From Eupeodes corollae (lineage: Eukaryota > Arthropoda > Insecta > Diptera > Syrphidae), in NCBI RefSeq assembly GCF_945859685.1, contig NC_079147.1:71020946-71084945 (forward strand): DNA of 64,000 nt, given 5' to 3'. Below the pieces are notes generated by a model. It saw only the letters and a program-made list of their open reading frames with translations, made no database searches and was not told the DNA's origin. Of this stretch, positions 10,640 through 21,469 are shown piece by piece (the stretch's first letter is position 1; every line of letters starts with the position of its first letter). The position numbers and the translations under genes are program-made.

Positions 10640-11330
10640 CCATGATGCCAAGTTCCATTCTCAAAAGTTCTCAGATATACATTGACAATCACAAGGAAAT
10701 TCGGAGCCATTAATAACTAAAAGCTTTGATTAAAGTGTCCTGTCTTCAGATTATCTTCCAAAATCATAAACTTTGTGAAAAAGCCGTGGCCAAACGCTTT
10801 TCATTATGTTAAAGTGTGGTAAAAATAGGGGACACGACAAAAGTTCCACGTCTTCTGATTGAATTCAACTTCTAACAACCCTCGAAGTGTGAATGTGGGC
10901 ATTATCTTTTTGGAAAATTTACCACAGAAGTCCAAAAATACATTTTATTTTTGGAAATAACAATTCCAGCAAACGTTAAAGTTGTCCCTGTTCATTTTTG
11001 TCGACAAAAACTTAAAGTCGATTGTTGGTTATTGCCCCACACCCCGATGGACGGCTATGATGTCATTCCAAAATAAGTTCATTTTTCTCAAATAATGGAA
11101 ATACAAGGCCGTAAAGGTTAAACTTTTATTCACCCGAAAAGACAACGCGTTTTCATTTACTGATCTAAGTAAAATACTCATTTGCAAAATGCATCCGATG
11201 CTCCTTGTGTATAGTTGCCTCAAATGCTCATGATGTTCTTGTTTCTGCCTTGTACCGTTTTTGATTGTTCACATATTTTTGTGGATGATCAGCATATGAT
11301 TCCTTATAACTTTTTAGCTTTTGGAAAGTC
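10640..11330 (-). pseudogene. Tc1/mariner transposase remnant
   Basis: Minus-strand reading with many stops follows the order of a Tc1-type DDE domain. First comes a stretch like WKRVVFSDE (partial), then NLFWNDIIAVHRGVG and GAITNN. About 160 residues later comes sequence like the DNAPIHTS..WPP.SPDLN region (CPHSHFEG, SPIFTTL*HNEKR). The best open piece is 11029-11223. Too eroded for a family name; inactive. Confidence 0.55.
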
Positions 11331-11461
11331 TTCTGGAGTCTGAAGAGTCGTACATTTTTCAGAGCATCTATGTTTGCTCTTTCTGTAGCTGTCAAAGTAT
11401 TTCCAGAGCCTATGTGTTTTTCAAATTTATTTTATTTTTTATTTTAATATTCTATACAAAA

Positions 11462-12600
11462 GGTAGGACCGGACTCAGAGGTCCAGAGGCCTTGAATTAT
11501 TTTCAAATTAAAGTAAACCATTTTTTTCACTCGAGTTTTTGAATTAATAATTTATTGTGAAACCAAGTAGATTCCTTTAGTATTGAACAAACACAAACGG
11601 AAAAAAGAATTATCTAAAATTAAATTTTAAGGTTAACAAACAGAACCTTTCGAGCTTTTTTCGCCGAAAAATCCTTGATGATTTCGTTGAAATCCAGTTC
11701 TCGGAGTCAATGCTCAGGAGTAAAATCTTCGATAGACGGTTTTGTCCCATCGTGGTTCGAAGCCTATTTTTTATAATTTTGTTTATTTTCATTTTTGAAA
11801 ATGAGCGCTCTCCAGTGCAATTTGTTTGCCAAAACCAAATATATTCTCAATGCAATTTCGAGGTTTGGGAATGTAGCTGTAAAATTTTGATTTCCGAGAA
11901 TTTGGTAGTAAAATAGTTCCGGCGATTTATCTATTCCATAGTCCTTTCTTTTTTGTATGAGTTAATTAAAGACACAAATTGAACCAAATCATCCGGATAC
12001 ACCTTCACCAATGCCTCTGCTCCAGCGTGCAAATTTTCTTAATCCATTTTCTCGATGTGATTTAGGAATCCAAATCTCGAACGTAAAGCTTCATAGGCAT
12101 GCAAACTTTCAGTAAGAGAAACGGATAGCTGTTCAATCACTGGGATGAAGGCGGATACTTTGTATTTTTCCTTGGGTGACAGATTTGCGTCTTGTGCTTT
12201 CCCGTAATCGATCGGATTCACATTCCTCACATTTGTCGTTCTGCTGTGGGTGCGTGATTGTACATATTCATCAGTATGGGATATTTTTTACCTCGTATTT
12301 ATCAAAATCATTTCATTTGGATTCCACGAATGATTTCAATGATTCTAGTGCACGATTCAAGAATCATTTTCGGGTCTTGCAACATGTTGTTTGGAGCGTC
12401 GATATCGCTCCAAGATATCGTCTTTCGTAGCTTCAGCCCGACAAGAAAAACGAGTGTTAATGAGCTTTTTCAAGACTAAAAACTGGCCGCTTTTCATTTC
12501 GGATAATTTCTTAATAAGAAGTCGGTACCGTTCTGAACTGGCTGTGAAAAACGGCTACAAATTCTGCACGAAATCAAAGAATTGAACACCCGATGGACAA
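11462..12600 (-). pseudogene. hAT-type (ZMYM1-like) transposase remnant, copy 1
   Basis: On the minus strand the degenerate reading gives PFFTAS..RYRLLIKKLSEMK, TRFSCRAEATKDD, DANLSPKEKYKVSAFIPVIE and, at 11610-11792, KINKIIKNRLRTTMGQNRLS with SKILLLSIDSE. This is the order seen in ZMYM1/DUF4371-type hAT proteins ending in the hAT dimerisation domain. The 3' end at 11462 matches the right TIR region of the copy at 49953-51972. The 5' third is missing. The site of the SINE found in the other copy is empty here (near 12322-12331). Confidence 0.75.
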
Positions 12601-12851
12601 ATTACCAATTAGTCAATAATAATTAATTTTTCCAAGAATTGAAGAACACTGATTCTTCATATGCAGCAATTTTATGTGCATATACATATAAGAAAAAAAA
12701 AAAGAGGCTGGGATGCGACCCACACTGATAACTTCCCATCCCGTCTGTCGATTTTTCTTGCTTAAAAGTTTGTCTATATGAACTCTGATCAATTTTTACC
12801 AAATTTGCGTACTATTTTTTGTAGATTTTATTTTTTATAAAAAAACGAACT

Positions 12852-13870
12852 GTTGGACTTTTATATAAAAATTACTGAATATCGAAAACAATATTTTCTG
12901 TGAAATAAAAATAGTTTGAAGACAATATTTTTAATTTTTGAAAAGCTATTTGAGTCGAAAGTAAATTTGTACCAAGTTTTAGTATTGTTTTTTTAAAGTT
13001 TTATTTTTTCTAAAAAAACTGTCAATTCGATTTTTTTCAAAATTTTATCAAATGTTGAGAACAATATTTCTTATAAGATAAAATTAAATTAAAGCCAATG
13101 TCTACCATTTTTGAAAAGATATTTGAGTCGAAAATAAATTTTTACCAACTTTTATACATTTTTTTTTGTTTTTATTTTTTGTTCAAAAACAGTCAATTCG
13201 ATTTTTCTCAAAATTTGTCCTAATGTTAAAAACAATATTTCTTATAAGTAAAAATTAGTTAAAAGCTATTTTCTTAAATTTTTGAAAATATATTTGAGTC
13301 GAAAACCAATTTCTACCAATTTTTATTAATTTTTTTTTAGGTTTTTATTTTTTGTAAGAAAACTGTCAATTCGAATTTTTAAAAAATTTTACCAGATGTT
13401 GAAAACAATATTTCTTATAAGATAAAATTAGTTTGAAGCCAATATTTCTAATTTTTGAGGAGATATTTGAGTCGAAAATTATTTTTTACCAACTTTTATA
13501 AATTTTTTTTCGGTTTTTAATGTTTTGTAAAAAAAACTGTCTATTCGATTTTTCTCAACATTTTTAAAAATGTTGAAAACAATATTTCTTATAAGATAAA
13601 ATAAGCTTGAAGCCTAAATTTCAAGTTTTTGAAACGATATTTGAATCGATATTCAATTTTTCGAACTTTGAGTAATGTTTTTTTTAGATTTTTATTTTTT
13701 ATAAAAAAAATTGTCAATTAGATTTTTCTCAAAATTTTACCAGATGTCAAAAACATTATTCGTCGTTGCACAAAATTGTTTTAGAGATAAAATCATATTT
13801 CAGTCGTTTTGGAGGTGACAAATTTTTTTTTCAGTTTTATTGATTTATTAAAAAAAACCGTTATATTGAT
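12852..13870 (-). repeat. Internal tandem array, about 172-bp monomers
   Basis: The landmark (AA)CTGTCAATTCGATTTTTC or a variant begins at 12852, 13021, 13192, 13365, 13539, 13713 and 13860, giving spacings of 169, 171, 173, 174, 174 and 147. Each unit also holds CTTATAAGATAAAATTAG and GATATTTGAGTCGAAAA. The copy at 62941-64000 has fewer units (63095, 63266, about 63440, 63615, 63770). Confidence 0.85.
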
Positions 13871-14134
13871 TTTTTTCAAAAAATATACCTCTTTGGTATC
13901 ACGTTACAATATATTATATAAAATTTAATTCAAGTCTCTAGCGTTTTTGGTTCGTAAGATATTTAGGGTTAACCAAAATTTTCACCTTTGTTTCAAACTG
14001 CTTTGGTAAAAAAACCACCCACGCAATTTTCTTGAGAGCCCTTTCTGAATTTTTCTGCCTTATTATCTGTATAACAAAATTTATTTGAAGTCGATATCTC
14101 TTCTGGTTCTTGAGCAATGGACGACGAAAAAAAC

Positions 14135-14212
14135 GTCACGAACGTACGGACGTACATACATACGGACGTACGGACGTACGAACGTACGTACACACGCACG
14201 CACAGATATCTT
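14135..14212. repeat. GTAC/GTCC-rich microsatellite in the Helentron-like element
   Basis: Runs of ACGTACGGACGTAC and ACGTACGTACACACGCACGC, degenerate tetranucleotides. A shortened version occurs at the same place in the copy at 20837-21360 (near 21255). Equivalent to the GTCY microsatellite known from DINE-1. Confidence 0.75.
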
Positions 14213-14318
14213 TCTAAAAATCTTTTATTTCGACTCTAGGGACCTTGAAACGTCGAGAAATGACAAAATTTTCAATTTGTCAAATCGGACCCATTACAAT
14301 AACTTCCTATGGGAAGTT

Positions 14319-16143
14319 AAAAATTGTTGAGATACGAAATCGAATACAATCGAAATTAATGTAGATATTTCAAAATATTTAAATGCAGTTTTAATAAGCA
14401 CATTCTCAAAAAATATCTTTGATTTATGTTTATATGCTCAAGAGAAGTTATTAAAAAAAAAAACTAATGGTCTATGTTCTTCATGGCACAACGACATGAG
14501 CAAAAAGTAAAAACAAATGCAATCTGTAGCACAAATCCAAAGAGACCAAAAGCTATCTTAGCCCCTGCAGGGCATTTATGGTTTTAATTGTATTCATTAC
14601 CTTTGATATAAGTGAAACTACCTATGTGATGGCAATGATATATTCGCAAATCATTTTCAAAATTAAATTCACTAAAAGTATAAAAAGTCACAATTATAGA
14701 ATATTCTCAAGCAAATTTTGTAATTGATCTAGTGTTCTAAAAAAGAAAAACCGATTTTATTTTAAAAAAAAGTTTAACATATAAATTATTTATAAATATG
14801 TATGTATGTATATAAAAACACATCAAATTTCTATGAGTATTTACAGAGTGCCTTACTTATCAGATATTTCCAAAAAAATAGGATTGCGGGTGTAAGCATC
14901 AATGGTTTGTGTTTAAAACTAAAAGATTTTATTAAAATCTGACTTTCAGAAAGTTCCTGTTTGTCAAGTAAATTAAAAAAAAAAAAAAACAATATTAAAT
15001 ATTTTACTTCCGTAAACAACCGAAAAAAGATGGTAACTCACTTTTTCCTAACAAAATGATGAAAATACTCAACGCGTATTTTTTATTTTAATTCAATAAT
15101 TGAATTCCTTCACAACACAACCGTTACGAGCAATATCTTTTTGTAAACTCAACAAAGCCTAGGCGTAACACTAACGAAGGTTTCTAATTAAACTGCCGGT
15201 CACTGCTGCCCATGTGCATAAATTATAAAATGAAAAACTGATATCGAATCTCAATCGAACTAAACTGATAGTGTCCCCAATGAATTTCACATTTTGTGAT
15301 GCGTGTGAAACCAGATAAGGCTCTTTTAACCATGACCTTAAGCTTGGCCTCTTGTATTTAAAAAAAAAATGTTTCTCCTTTCGTTTGTCGTCACTTTTTA
15401 AAATACTTGAGATTTGAAATATACACACGATCACATCAATGAGACTTACTTTTGTATTATAGATTAAGAGTTTGAAAAATGTATCTTCAAAGCGTTGTCG
15501 CTAGATTCGAAGACTTGTACAAGACTAAGACTGAGAATAGAACTATAGTTTTCTTTGCATTACTTATTTAATTCATTTCACTTCAAAGATAAGGACAAAT
15601 TAATTCAATGAGTTACTCTCGAAAATTAGTGTTACCTATGCAAATTTTTTAATGTTGAAATATTTATTTCAATAGCCACAAAACATAATAACTTTAAAAA
15701 TATACCATAATCACTCAAAGTTGCAAAGTTTTTGTCGACCATCTTTTAATATAATAAAGCCGAGTCAAAAACTATTCAAAAATAAACTCAATAAATTGTA
15801 GAAAATGTATTTAAAAGTATTAAATGAAAATTTACCAACTCTGAACGAGAAAATAACAACAAATAAATTATTTATTATTTGCTTAGATTGCAACATTACA
15901 AGTGCAAGACAGCAATTTGTAACTCTTGATTATTTATATGATAAGTGCGTCTTCATTCATAGTCCAGACAGCAATTGAATTTTTTTTTAATTAATATTTG
16001 ATTGAAAAACTTAACAACATTTGATTTTAAATTTTTTAACCGAGTGAACCTGATATTAAATTGTCAATCCGAAAAGTATCTCTCCATAAAACAATTTATA
16101 ATCCGAATTCTCTGATATTATTAAATTCAATCGGCTTATTGTC
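14319..16143. other. Intergenic AT-rich DNA, no gene seen
   Basis: Short open frames only, none with recognisable homology. Contains (ATGT)n near 14800 and an A-rich run near 14980. Confidence 0.5.
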
Positions 16144-16295
16144 AAAATAGTATATGGGTCATAAAACTGTTTATCAAATATTATTTGCAAAAATATTGCA
16201 TTACCAAATTCCGTGTGTTCAGATACTGTTTAATAAAAATACTATACGTCAAAATATTGTACTTCAAATTGTAATAGGTCAAAATTCTGTATTTC
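16144..16295. repeat. Degenerate 15-bp minisatellite, about 10 units
   Basis: The last four units read AAAATACTATACGTC, AAAATATTGTACTTC, AAATTGTAATAGGTC and AAAATTCTGTATTTC, a period of 15. Earlier units drift between 13 and 17 bp. The 152 bp divide into ten units with consensus about AAAATANTGTANNTC. Confidence 0.75.
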
Positions 16296-16669
16296 TTTTT
16301 GCCTGAGAAATAAGGTTTCATAACTATTTGGTATTAACTAAACTTGAGTATTTTGATATAATTGCATAAAGGAGAAGAATCTTTTTGAAAATATAGTATT
16401 TTAAAGTTATAATTTAAAAATGCAGAATTATGAATTACAGTACATATTTTAATTTGTCCCCAATAAATTATTATTGAAATAAAATAATTTTTTTTAAATT
16501 GTTTTTAATGTATATTTTATTTTTATTATTATTTTTATTTTTAACACAACATAAAGACTATCAACTAGGTTCTTAATTTCACTTTCAATCGAAATAAAAT
16601 TGAAATTATTGAAATAAATATTAGTTCATATTTGTAAAAGACTTAGTTCGTAGAAGTAGTGGCAGGGTT

Positions 16670-17146
16670 GTGAAAAATGGCCCTAACACTACTAGTGAGA
16701 ATACTTCCAGAAATGGAAAACTCTCAAAAGGCCTTCATAGACAAAGGTGGCAAGCGGCGAAAATCTTAAAGGTCTCTGGTACATCATCGGGGGCTGAAAA
16801 GACACCGCAGCAAACCGCTAGCGTCGAATGGGTCAAAAGCATACTTGCTACAACAAGATCCAATAAGGACTCTACGTCCAAAAGAGAAAGGTCTCTTGAG
16901 GGGGCCGAACCGACACCAAAACGGCCTCGGGCGCATAACACCAGCACCCCCCTCAATCCCATCAGAAAACAATCCAGTTTCAGTGACGTCGCGAAGGGCA
17001 AAGTCGTGGTTGCGGTCATTGACAGGATCGATGATGATGGTACAATATCGGCTGATCGTTGGCAGTTGGTCAAGGTTAAGCTCTCGGGTGGCTTTTTGAG
17101 CATTTTGAGAGAGCTTCCAGGACCACTTCCTTCCATAAGCGATTAG
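16670..17146 (+). pseudogene. LINE ORF1 (gag-like) remnant
   Basis: Open for 159 codons without an ATG; the frame simply stays open from about 16650. Basic, Ser/Thr/Pro-rich N-terminal half (RERSLEGAEPTPKRPRAHNT), then a folded-looking segment with VAVIDRIDDDGTISADRWQL. Resembles insect LINE ORF1 proteins of the DUF4780 type. Continuation beyond 17146 (KLMVCGEQRSCDLYK, and acidic sequence to about 17590) is in broken frames. Confidence 0.65.
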
Positions 17147-17593
17147 GGTTGGCATCAAGGCCATGTCAAACTCATGGTTTGTGGTGAACAGAGGTCTTGT
17201 GACCTTTATAAGTCAGCCGGTTAGGTGAAGTTTGGCCAGGTGCGACGCTCGAGGTTGTCGCTGTGGAAGACATTCCTAGCAGATTAAAATTCGAATTTAT
17301 AAAAAGATGAGGTTAACGCGGAAAGCGGGCCTCCAAAAACAACCGAAGGTGAACTAGCGGTTGGTGGACCTGGGACGTCGTCCTCTCTCCTAATATAGAG
17401 TGACGATGCACCCATGTCCTCTCCAATCGCGACTCCACCCTCCACAAAAACGTAAACAGTCCATCCTTAATGGAGACTGAGGACGACCTTAACATGATCC
17501 TTCTGAGCGAGGACGAACTCTTGGGTTCATCCTCAGACTCAGAGGATCAGAACAAAACCGTGGTGGAGGTTGATCTGCCTAATTTTAGCCAAA

Positions 17594-20500
17594 ATGCTGC
17601 AGTTAGTACAGATTAATCTCCAACACTCCATAAAGGCCTCGGCCTCACTTCTTCTCCGTCTTGCGAGTAACGGGGAAGACATTGTCCTGATCCAAGAGCC
17701 ATGGATTGTTTGATCCGTTGTTTGGGGACTCAGGACTCCTGGGTACTACACACTTTGTGTGACATCTTGCATACTAGTGAAACGTAGCATTAATGTATTT
17801 TTACTCCATCGTTTCAGTGACAAAGATACCACAGTAGCTAGGCTGGAAACAACCAAAGGAAGTTTCTGGCTGGTGTCGGCGTATCTTGGGCATGACCACC
17901 TTGGCCCTCTCCCTGAAAAAACCCTGGAGAAAGTCGTTGCTGAAGCGGAAAGGCAAAAGATCCGCCCAATTATTAGGAGCGATGCTAACGCTCATCATAC
18001 TGTATGGGGCAGTACGAATATCAGAGACAGAGGTGAGTCTCTTTTTTGATTATATTCTTGGTACTAACCTCTTAGTAAGTATTGTTGGAAATGAACCAAC
18101 CTTCATAACTAAAACTCGACAAGAAGTCTTAGATAGTATACAACATATGATCTTGGACTGGAAAGTATCCAAAGAACACTCGTTCTCTGATCATAGATAT
18201 ATCCAGTTCAATATAAATGTGGATGATAACCCGAGTCCATTGACTTTTCGAAACTATCGGAAAACTAACTGGGCTTCAAACAGGAACTCATTACAGAGTT
18301 TACAAGAACCTGGACTATCTAGTCCTTCCTCTAACGCTAATGAACTTGACAACAAAGTCAATGACCTTACCTCAGCTATGAACAGATCGCTAGAAATTGC
18401 TTGTCCAATTATACACATAAGAGGAAAGAGGAAACCACAATGGTGGGCCTCAGAGCTTGACTCGCTCAGGAAGGAATACAGAAAACTTTTCAACCTTGCC
18501 AAAGCTGCAAGACTAGCCACTCATTAGGATTCCTACAAAGAATCCCTAAGAATCTACAAGAAGGCACTAAGGAAATCCAAGCGATCTTTTTGGCGATCCT
18601 TCTGTGGCACGATAGAAGAAACTTCTGAAGCCTCTAGGTTACGGAAAGTTCTTTCAACTAATCCATGCTATGCCAGCTGCTTGAAAAATACAGACAAATA
18701 CAACATGTCCACAAGGTCTGATCACAAGGGATAAGCTACAATGGGCTCTCAACAGCTTCAAACCATTTAAAGCTGCGGCACCATATGGAATAATACCAGC
18801 CGAATTACAAAAGACTTATGATATAATTGCAGGAATCCTTGAGGTAATTTTTACCAGCTGTCTTTACCTGGTCCATGTTCCCATGGAGAGAAGTTAAAGT
18901 TGTTTTTATACCTAAAACAGGTAAATGCTCCCAAGGCAATCCTAAAGATCTACAACCTATAAGTCTATCATCATTCCATCTTAAGACCTTGGAAAGATTG
19001 ATTGATATCCATTTAAGGGCACGTATCGATACAAGACTTCTGTCTTCGTCTCAACATGCCTACTGTAAAGGTAAATCGGTGGAAACAGCGTTACACACTT
19101 TAGTACGCACCATCGAATATTCCCTCCATCATAAAGTTCACTATGGTTGCTTTCCTTGACATCGAAGGTGCCTTTAACAACGTAGACACATCTGCACTGA
19201 CATCTCTAAATGTAGAGAGTTCGCTTCGGGAGTTAATTCATTTAATGCTTACTAGCAGAATAATTAACTCAAAACTGGGCAACTCTTCTAGTAGACGATT
19301 CGTTAGTAGAGGGACACCGCAAGGTGGTGTTCTATCCCCTCTCCTCTGGAACCTAGTGGTGAATGAAATCCTAACTAGTCTGGATGCGGAGGGTTTCAGA
19401 GTGATAGCCTATGCGGACGACGTTGCTATAGCAGTTTCAGGAGAGCATCTTAATATCCTAAAATAACTCTTACAAGATCCCTTGGACAGACTAATTCAGA
19501 ATGATTTTAACGTACGGTGTGGCAGTATGGTGGACTGCTTTAGAGAAAGGTATAAACAGGGATAAGTTAAATAAAGTCCAACGTTCAGCCTGCCTATGTT
19601 TAAGGGGATCATTTCGCACGACCCCGTCTGCGGCACTGGACACCTTGCACTACCTCTTGACATATTTAGAAAACAAATAGCTGTATGCTCTGCTATTCGC
19701 CTCAATGCTTCGTCGCAGTGGACTAAACACAACATTGGCCACTCCGTAATTCTAAGGTACTTACAATCAATTCCAAAGCACACAGACTACACCATCCCCC
19801 AACTACAAATCGACAGAAACTTCCAGATTTCTATACCTGCCAGATCTTTTTGGGAGGATAGGACATTCTTGGAGGATGAGTCAATCCATTTTTACACAGA
19901 TGGATCAAAAACCAAAGAAGGGGTTGGTGGAGGTGTGTACTCTGAACGACTGAAATTAAGTCTCTCATTCTGCCTTCCCAATCATTGTAGCGTGTTCCAG
20001 GCGGAACTTTTGGCGATTAAAGAAGTCTTGTCTTGGCTCAAAGAAAACGTGCTATCAACACCTGATATCCGTATTTTCTCTGACAGCCAGGCCGCTATCA
20101 AATCTCTGGACTCTGTCTCTACAAACTCTATAACAGTCCATAACTGTCGATCATCTATCTCTAATGGAGATGGCGCAACAGTTTAATATTCACCTTTGCT
20201 GGGTGCCGGGCCATAGAGACATTCCAGGTAACTGTAAGGCAGATGAACTCGCCAGGAACGTTACAGTACAGCCCATCCTACCACGTTGGGCAAGTACTGG
20301 CATACCAATCGCTACTTGTAAACTGTTGCTAATGCAAGACGCTGTGAGGAGGGCAGGCACCAGGTGGAACAACATCACCACGTGTCAAGCCACAAAAAAC
20401 ATCTGGCCAACACTGGATTTAAAACGTTCAAGGTGCTCGTTCTCTCAAAGCAGATGGCATATAAGCTCGATAATAGGTGTCATAACAGGAAACTGTCTGA

Positions 20501-20790
20501 TAGGAAAGTACGCCACGAGACTAGGCGTATTCTCAAAAGACTTTTGCAGAAGCTGTATGGACGAGGAAGTGCAAGAAACAGTTCTTCATCTTCTCTGAAC
20601 ATGTCTTGCTCTGGCTCGAAAACGCAAAAATTACCTAGGAGAATTCTTCTTCAACGATCTAAACGAACTAAATCATATCGGTATAATCAGCCTCTCACGT
20701 TTCGTGAGGGACTCAAGCTGGTTCCAATGACCTTAGGAGGAAGCCTCAAGATTCATGTGGTATCACAATGGGCCATTAAACTGGCCTAAG
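17594..20790 (+). pseudogene. LINE ORF2: endonuclease, reverse transcriptase, RNase H (broken)
   Basis: Starts MLQLVQINLQHSIKASASLL at 17594. Endonuclease motifs are NLQHS, IQEPW (17690s), RSDANAHHTVWG (17978-18013) and EHSFSDHRYIQF (near 18190). RT motifs are FIPKTGK (18906), GTPQGGVLSPLLWNLV (19312) and the catalytic IAYADDVAIAV (19408-19440). RNase H motifs are FYTDGSK (19889), FQAELLAIKEV (19997), FSDSQAAIKSL (20078) and WVPGHRDIPGNCKADELA (20201-20254). A stop interrupts the endonuclease after EPWIV, a frameshift lies near 18045, a TAG follows at 18525, and most of the RT thumb is deleted after 19466. Confidence 0.88.
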
Positions 20791-20836
20791 TGTGTCCGTT
20801 TCCATCTTGGACAGACTCTATAACCTAACTTAACCT

Positions 20837-21360
20837 TTAGTATTCTTTTTTTTATAAAGTTTTATTTTTTGGAAGAAAAATTGTCAATTAGATTTTTCTC
20901 AAAATTTTAACAGATGTTAAAAACTTTAATTTTCGTTGCACAAAATTGTTTTGGAGATAAAACCATTTTGTATTCTTTGTATTTTTTGATGTATAAAAAA
21001 AACGTTAATTTGATTTTTTTCACATCACAATATATTATATAAATTTTAATTCAAGTCTCTAGCGTTTTTAATTCGTAAGATATTAGGGTTAACCAAAATG
21101 TTCAACTTTTTTTTAAACTGCTATGGTTAAAAAACTGCCCACGCAATTTTCTTGAGAGCCGTTTCTGCCTTTTTATATGTATAGCAAAATTTATTTGAAG
21201 TCGATATCTTTTCTGGTTCTTGAGCTATGGAGAATGAAAAAAACGTCGCGAACGTACGGATGCACGGACGTACACACGCATGTACAGACATCTTTCTTAA
21301 AATCTTTTATTTCGACTTTAGAGACCTAGAAACTTCGAGGAATGTAAAAATTTTCAATTT
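20837..21360 (-). mobile_element. Helentron/DINE-1-like element, copy 4 (truncated)
   Basis: Minus-strand copy. Its 3' half is replaced by the LINE that ends at 20836, and its extreme 5' end is lost at about 21360. Retains one to two monomers, the GGTTAACCCTAATATCTTAC block, TTCTTGAGAGCC, the CTCAAGAACCAGAAAAGATA block and a short GTAC microsatellite. Bases 21361-21470 carry a monomer in the opposite orientation. Confidence 0.75.
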
Positions 21361-21469
21361 TCGTTTTTTTAAAAAAAAATTAAAACCTAAAACAATTAAT
21401 AAAAGTTAGTAAAAATTGATTTTCGACTCAAATATCTTTTTAAAACTTAAGATATTGGCTACAAGAGTG

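Larger units (their letters stand above)
12700..14318 (-). mobile_element. Helentron/DINE-1-like nonautonomous element, copy 3 (reference copy)
   Basis: Read on the minus strand, the element begins at 14318 with the palindrome AACTTCCCATAGGAAGTT and TATTGTAATGGGTCC. It continues through a block ending at TCTGTGCG, a (GTAC/GTCC)n microsatellite, a block containing CTCAAGAACCAGAAGAGATA, and TTGGTTAACCCTAAATATCT. Then come at least five AT-rich monomers of about 172 bp. It ends with GACGGGATGGGAAGTTATCA and CGCATCCCAGCCTCTTT. The 10-bp 5' AACTTCCCAT is exactly inverted near the 3' end (ATGGGAAGTT), and GGGATG..CATCCC can form a 3' hairpin. Subterminal inverted repeats, a 5'-proximal GTCY-like microsatellite, central tandem repeats, no ORF and no visible target duplication match DINE-1/Helentron-associated elements. 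That class is inferred. Confidence 0.75.
16650..20836 (+). mobile_element. Non-LTR retrotransposon with RNase H (LOA/I-like), nearly full length, inactivated
   Basis: About 4.2 kb with ORF1, AP-like endonuclease, reverse transcriptase and RNase H in that order. It ends in TATAACCTAACTTAACCT, which directly abuts Helentron-like DNA. The presence of RNase H and the ORF1 type suggest the LOA/Bilbo/I group of insect LINEs. Multiple stops, frameshifts and an internal deletion rule out activity. A second, 3'-only copy lies at 52130-53057. The exact 5' end and target duplication were not resolved. Confidence 0.85.

Noticed and set aside
13993..14330. Open frames on both strands rich in Arg-Thr-Tyr-Gly-Val repeats
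   Set aside because: They are translations of the GTAC/GTCC microsatellite inside the Helentron-like element, not genes.
16735..17164. Two minus-strand ORFs of 126 and 133 codons
   Set aside because: They are antisense shadows of LINE ORF1, whose plus-strand frame matches known ORF1 features.
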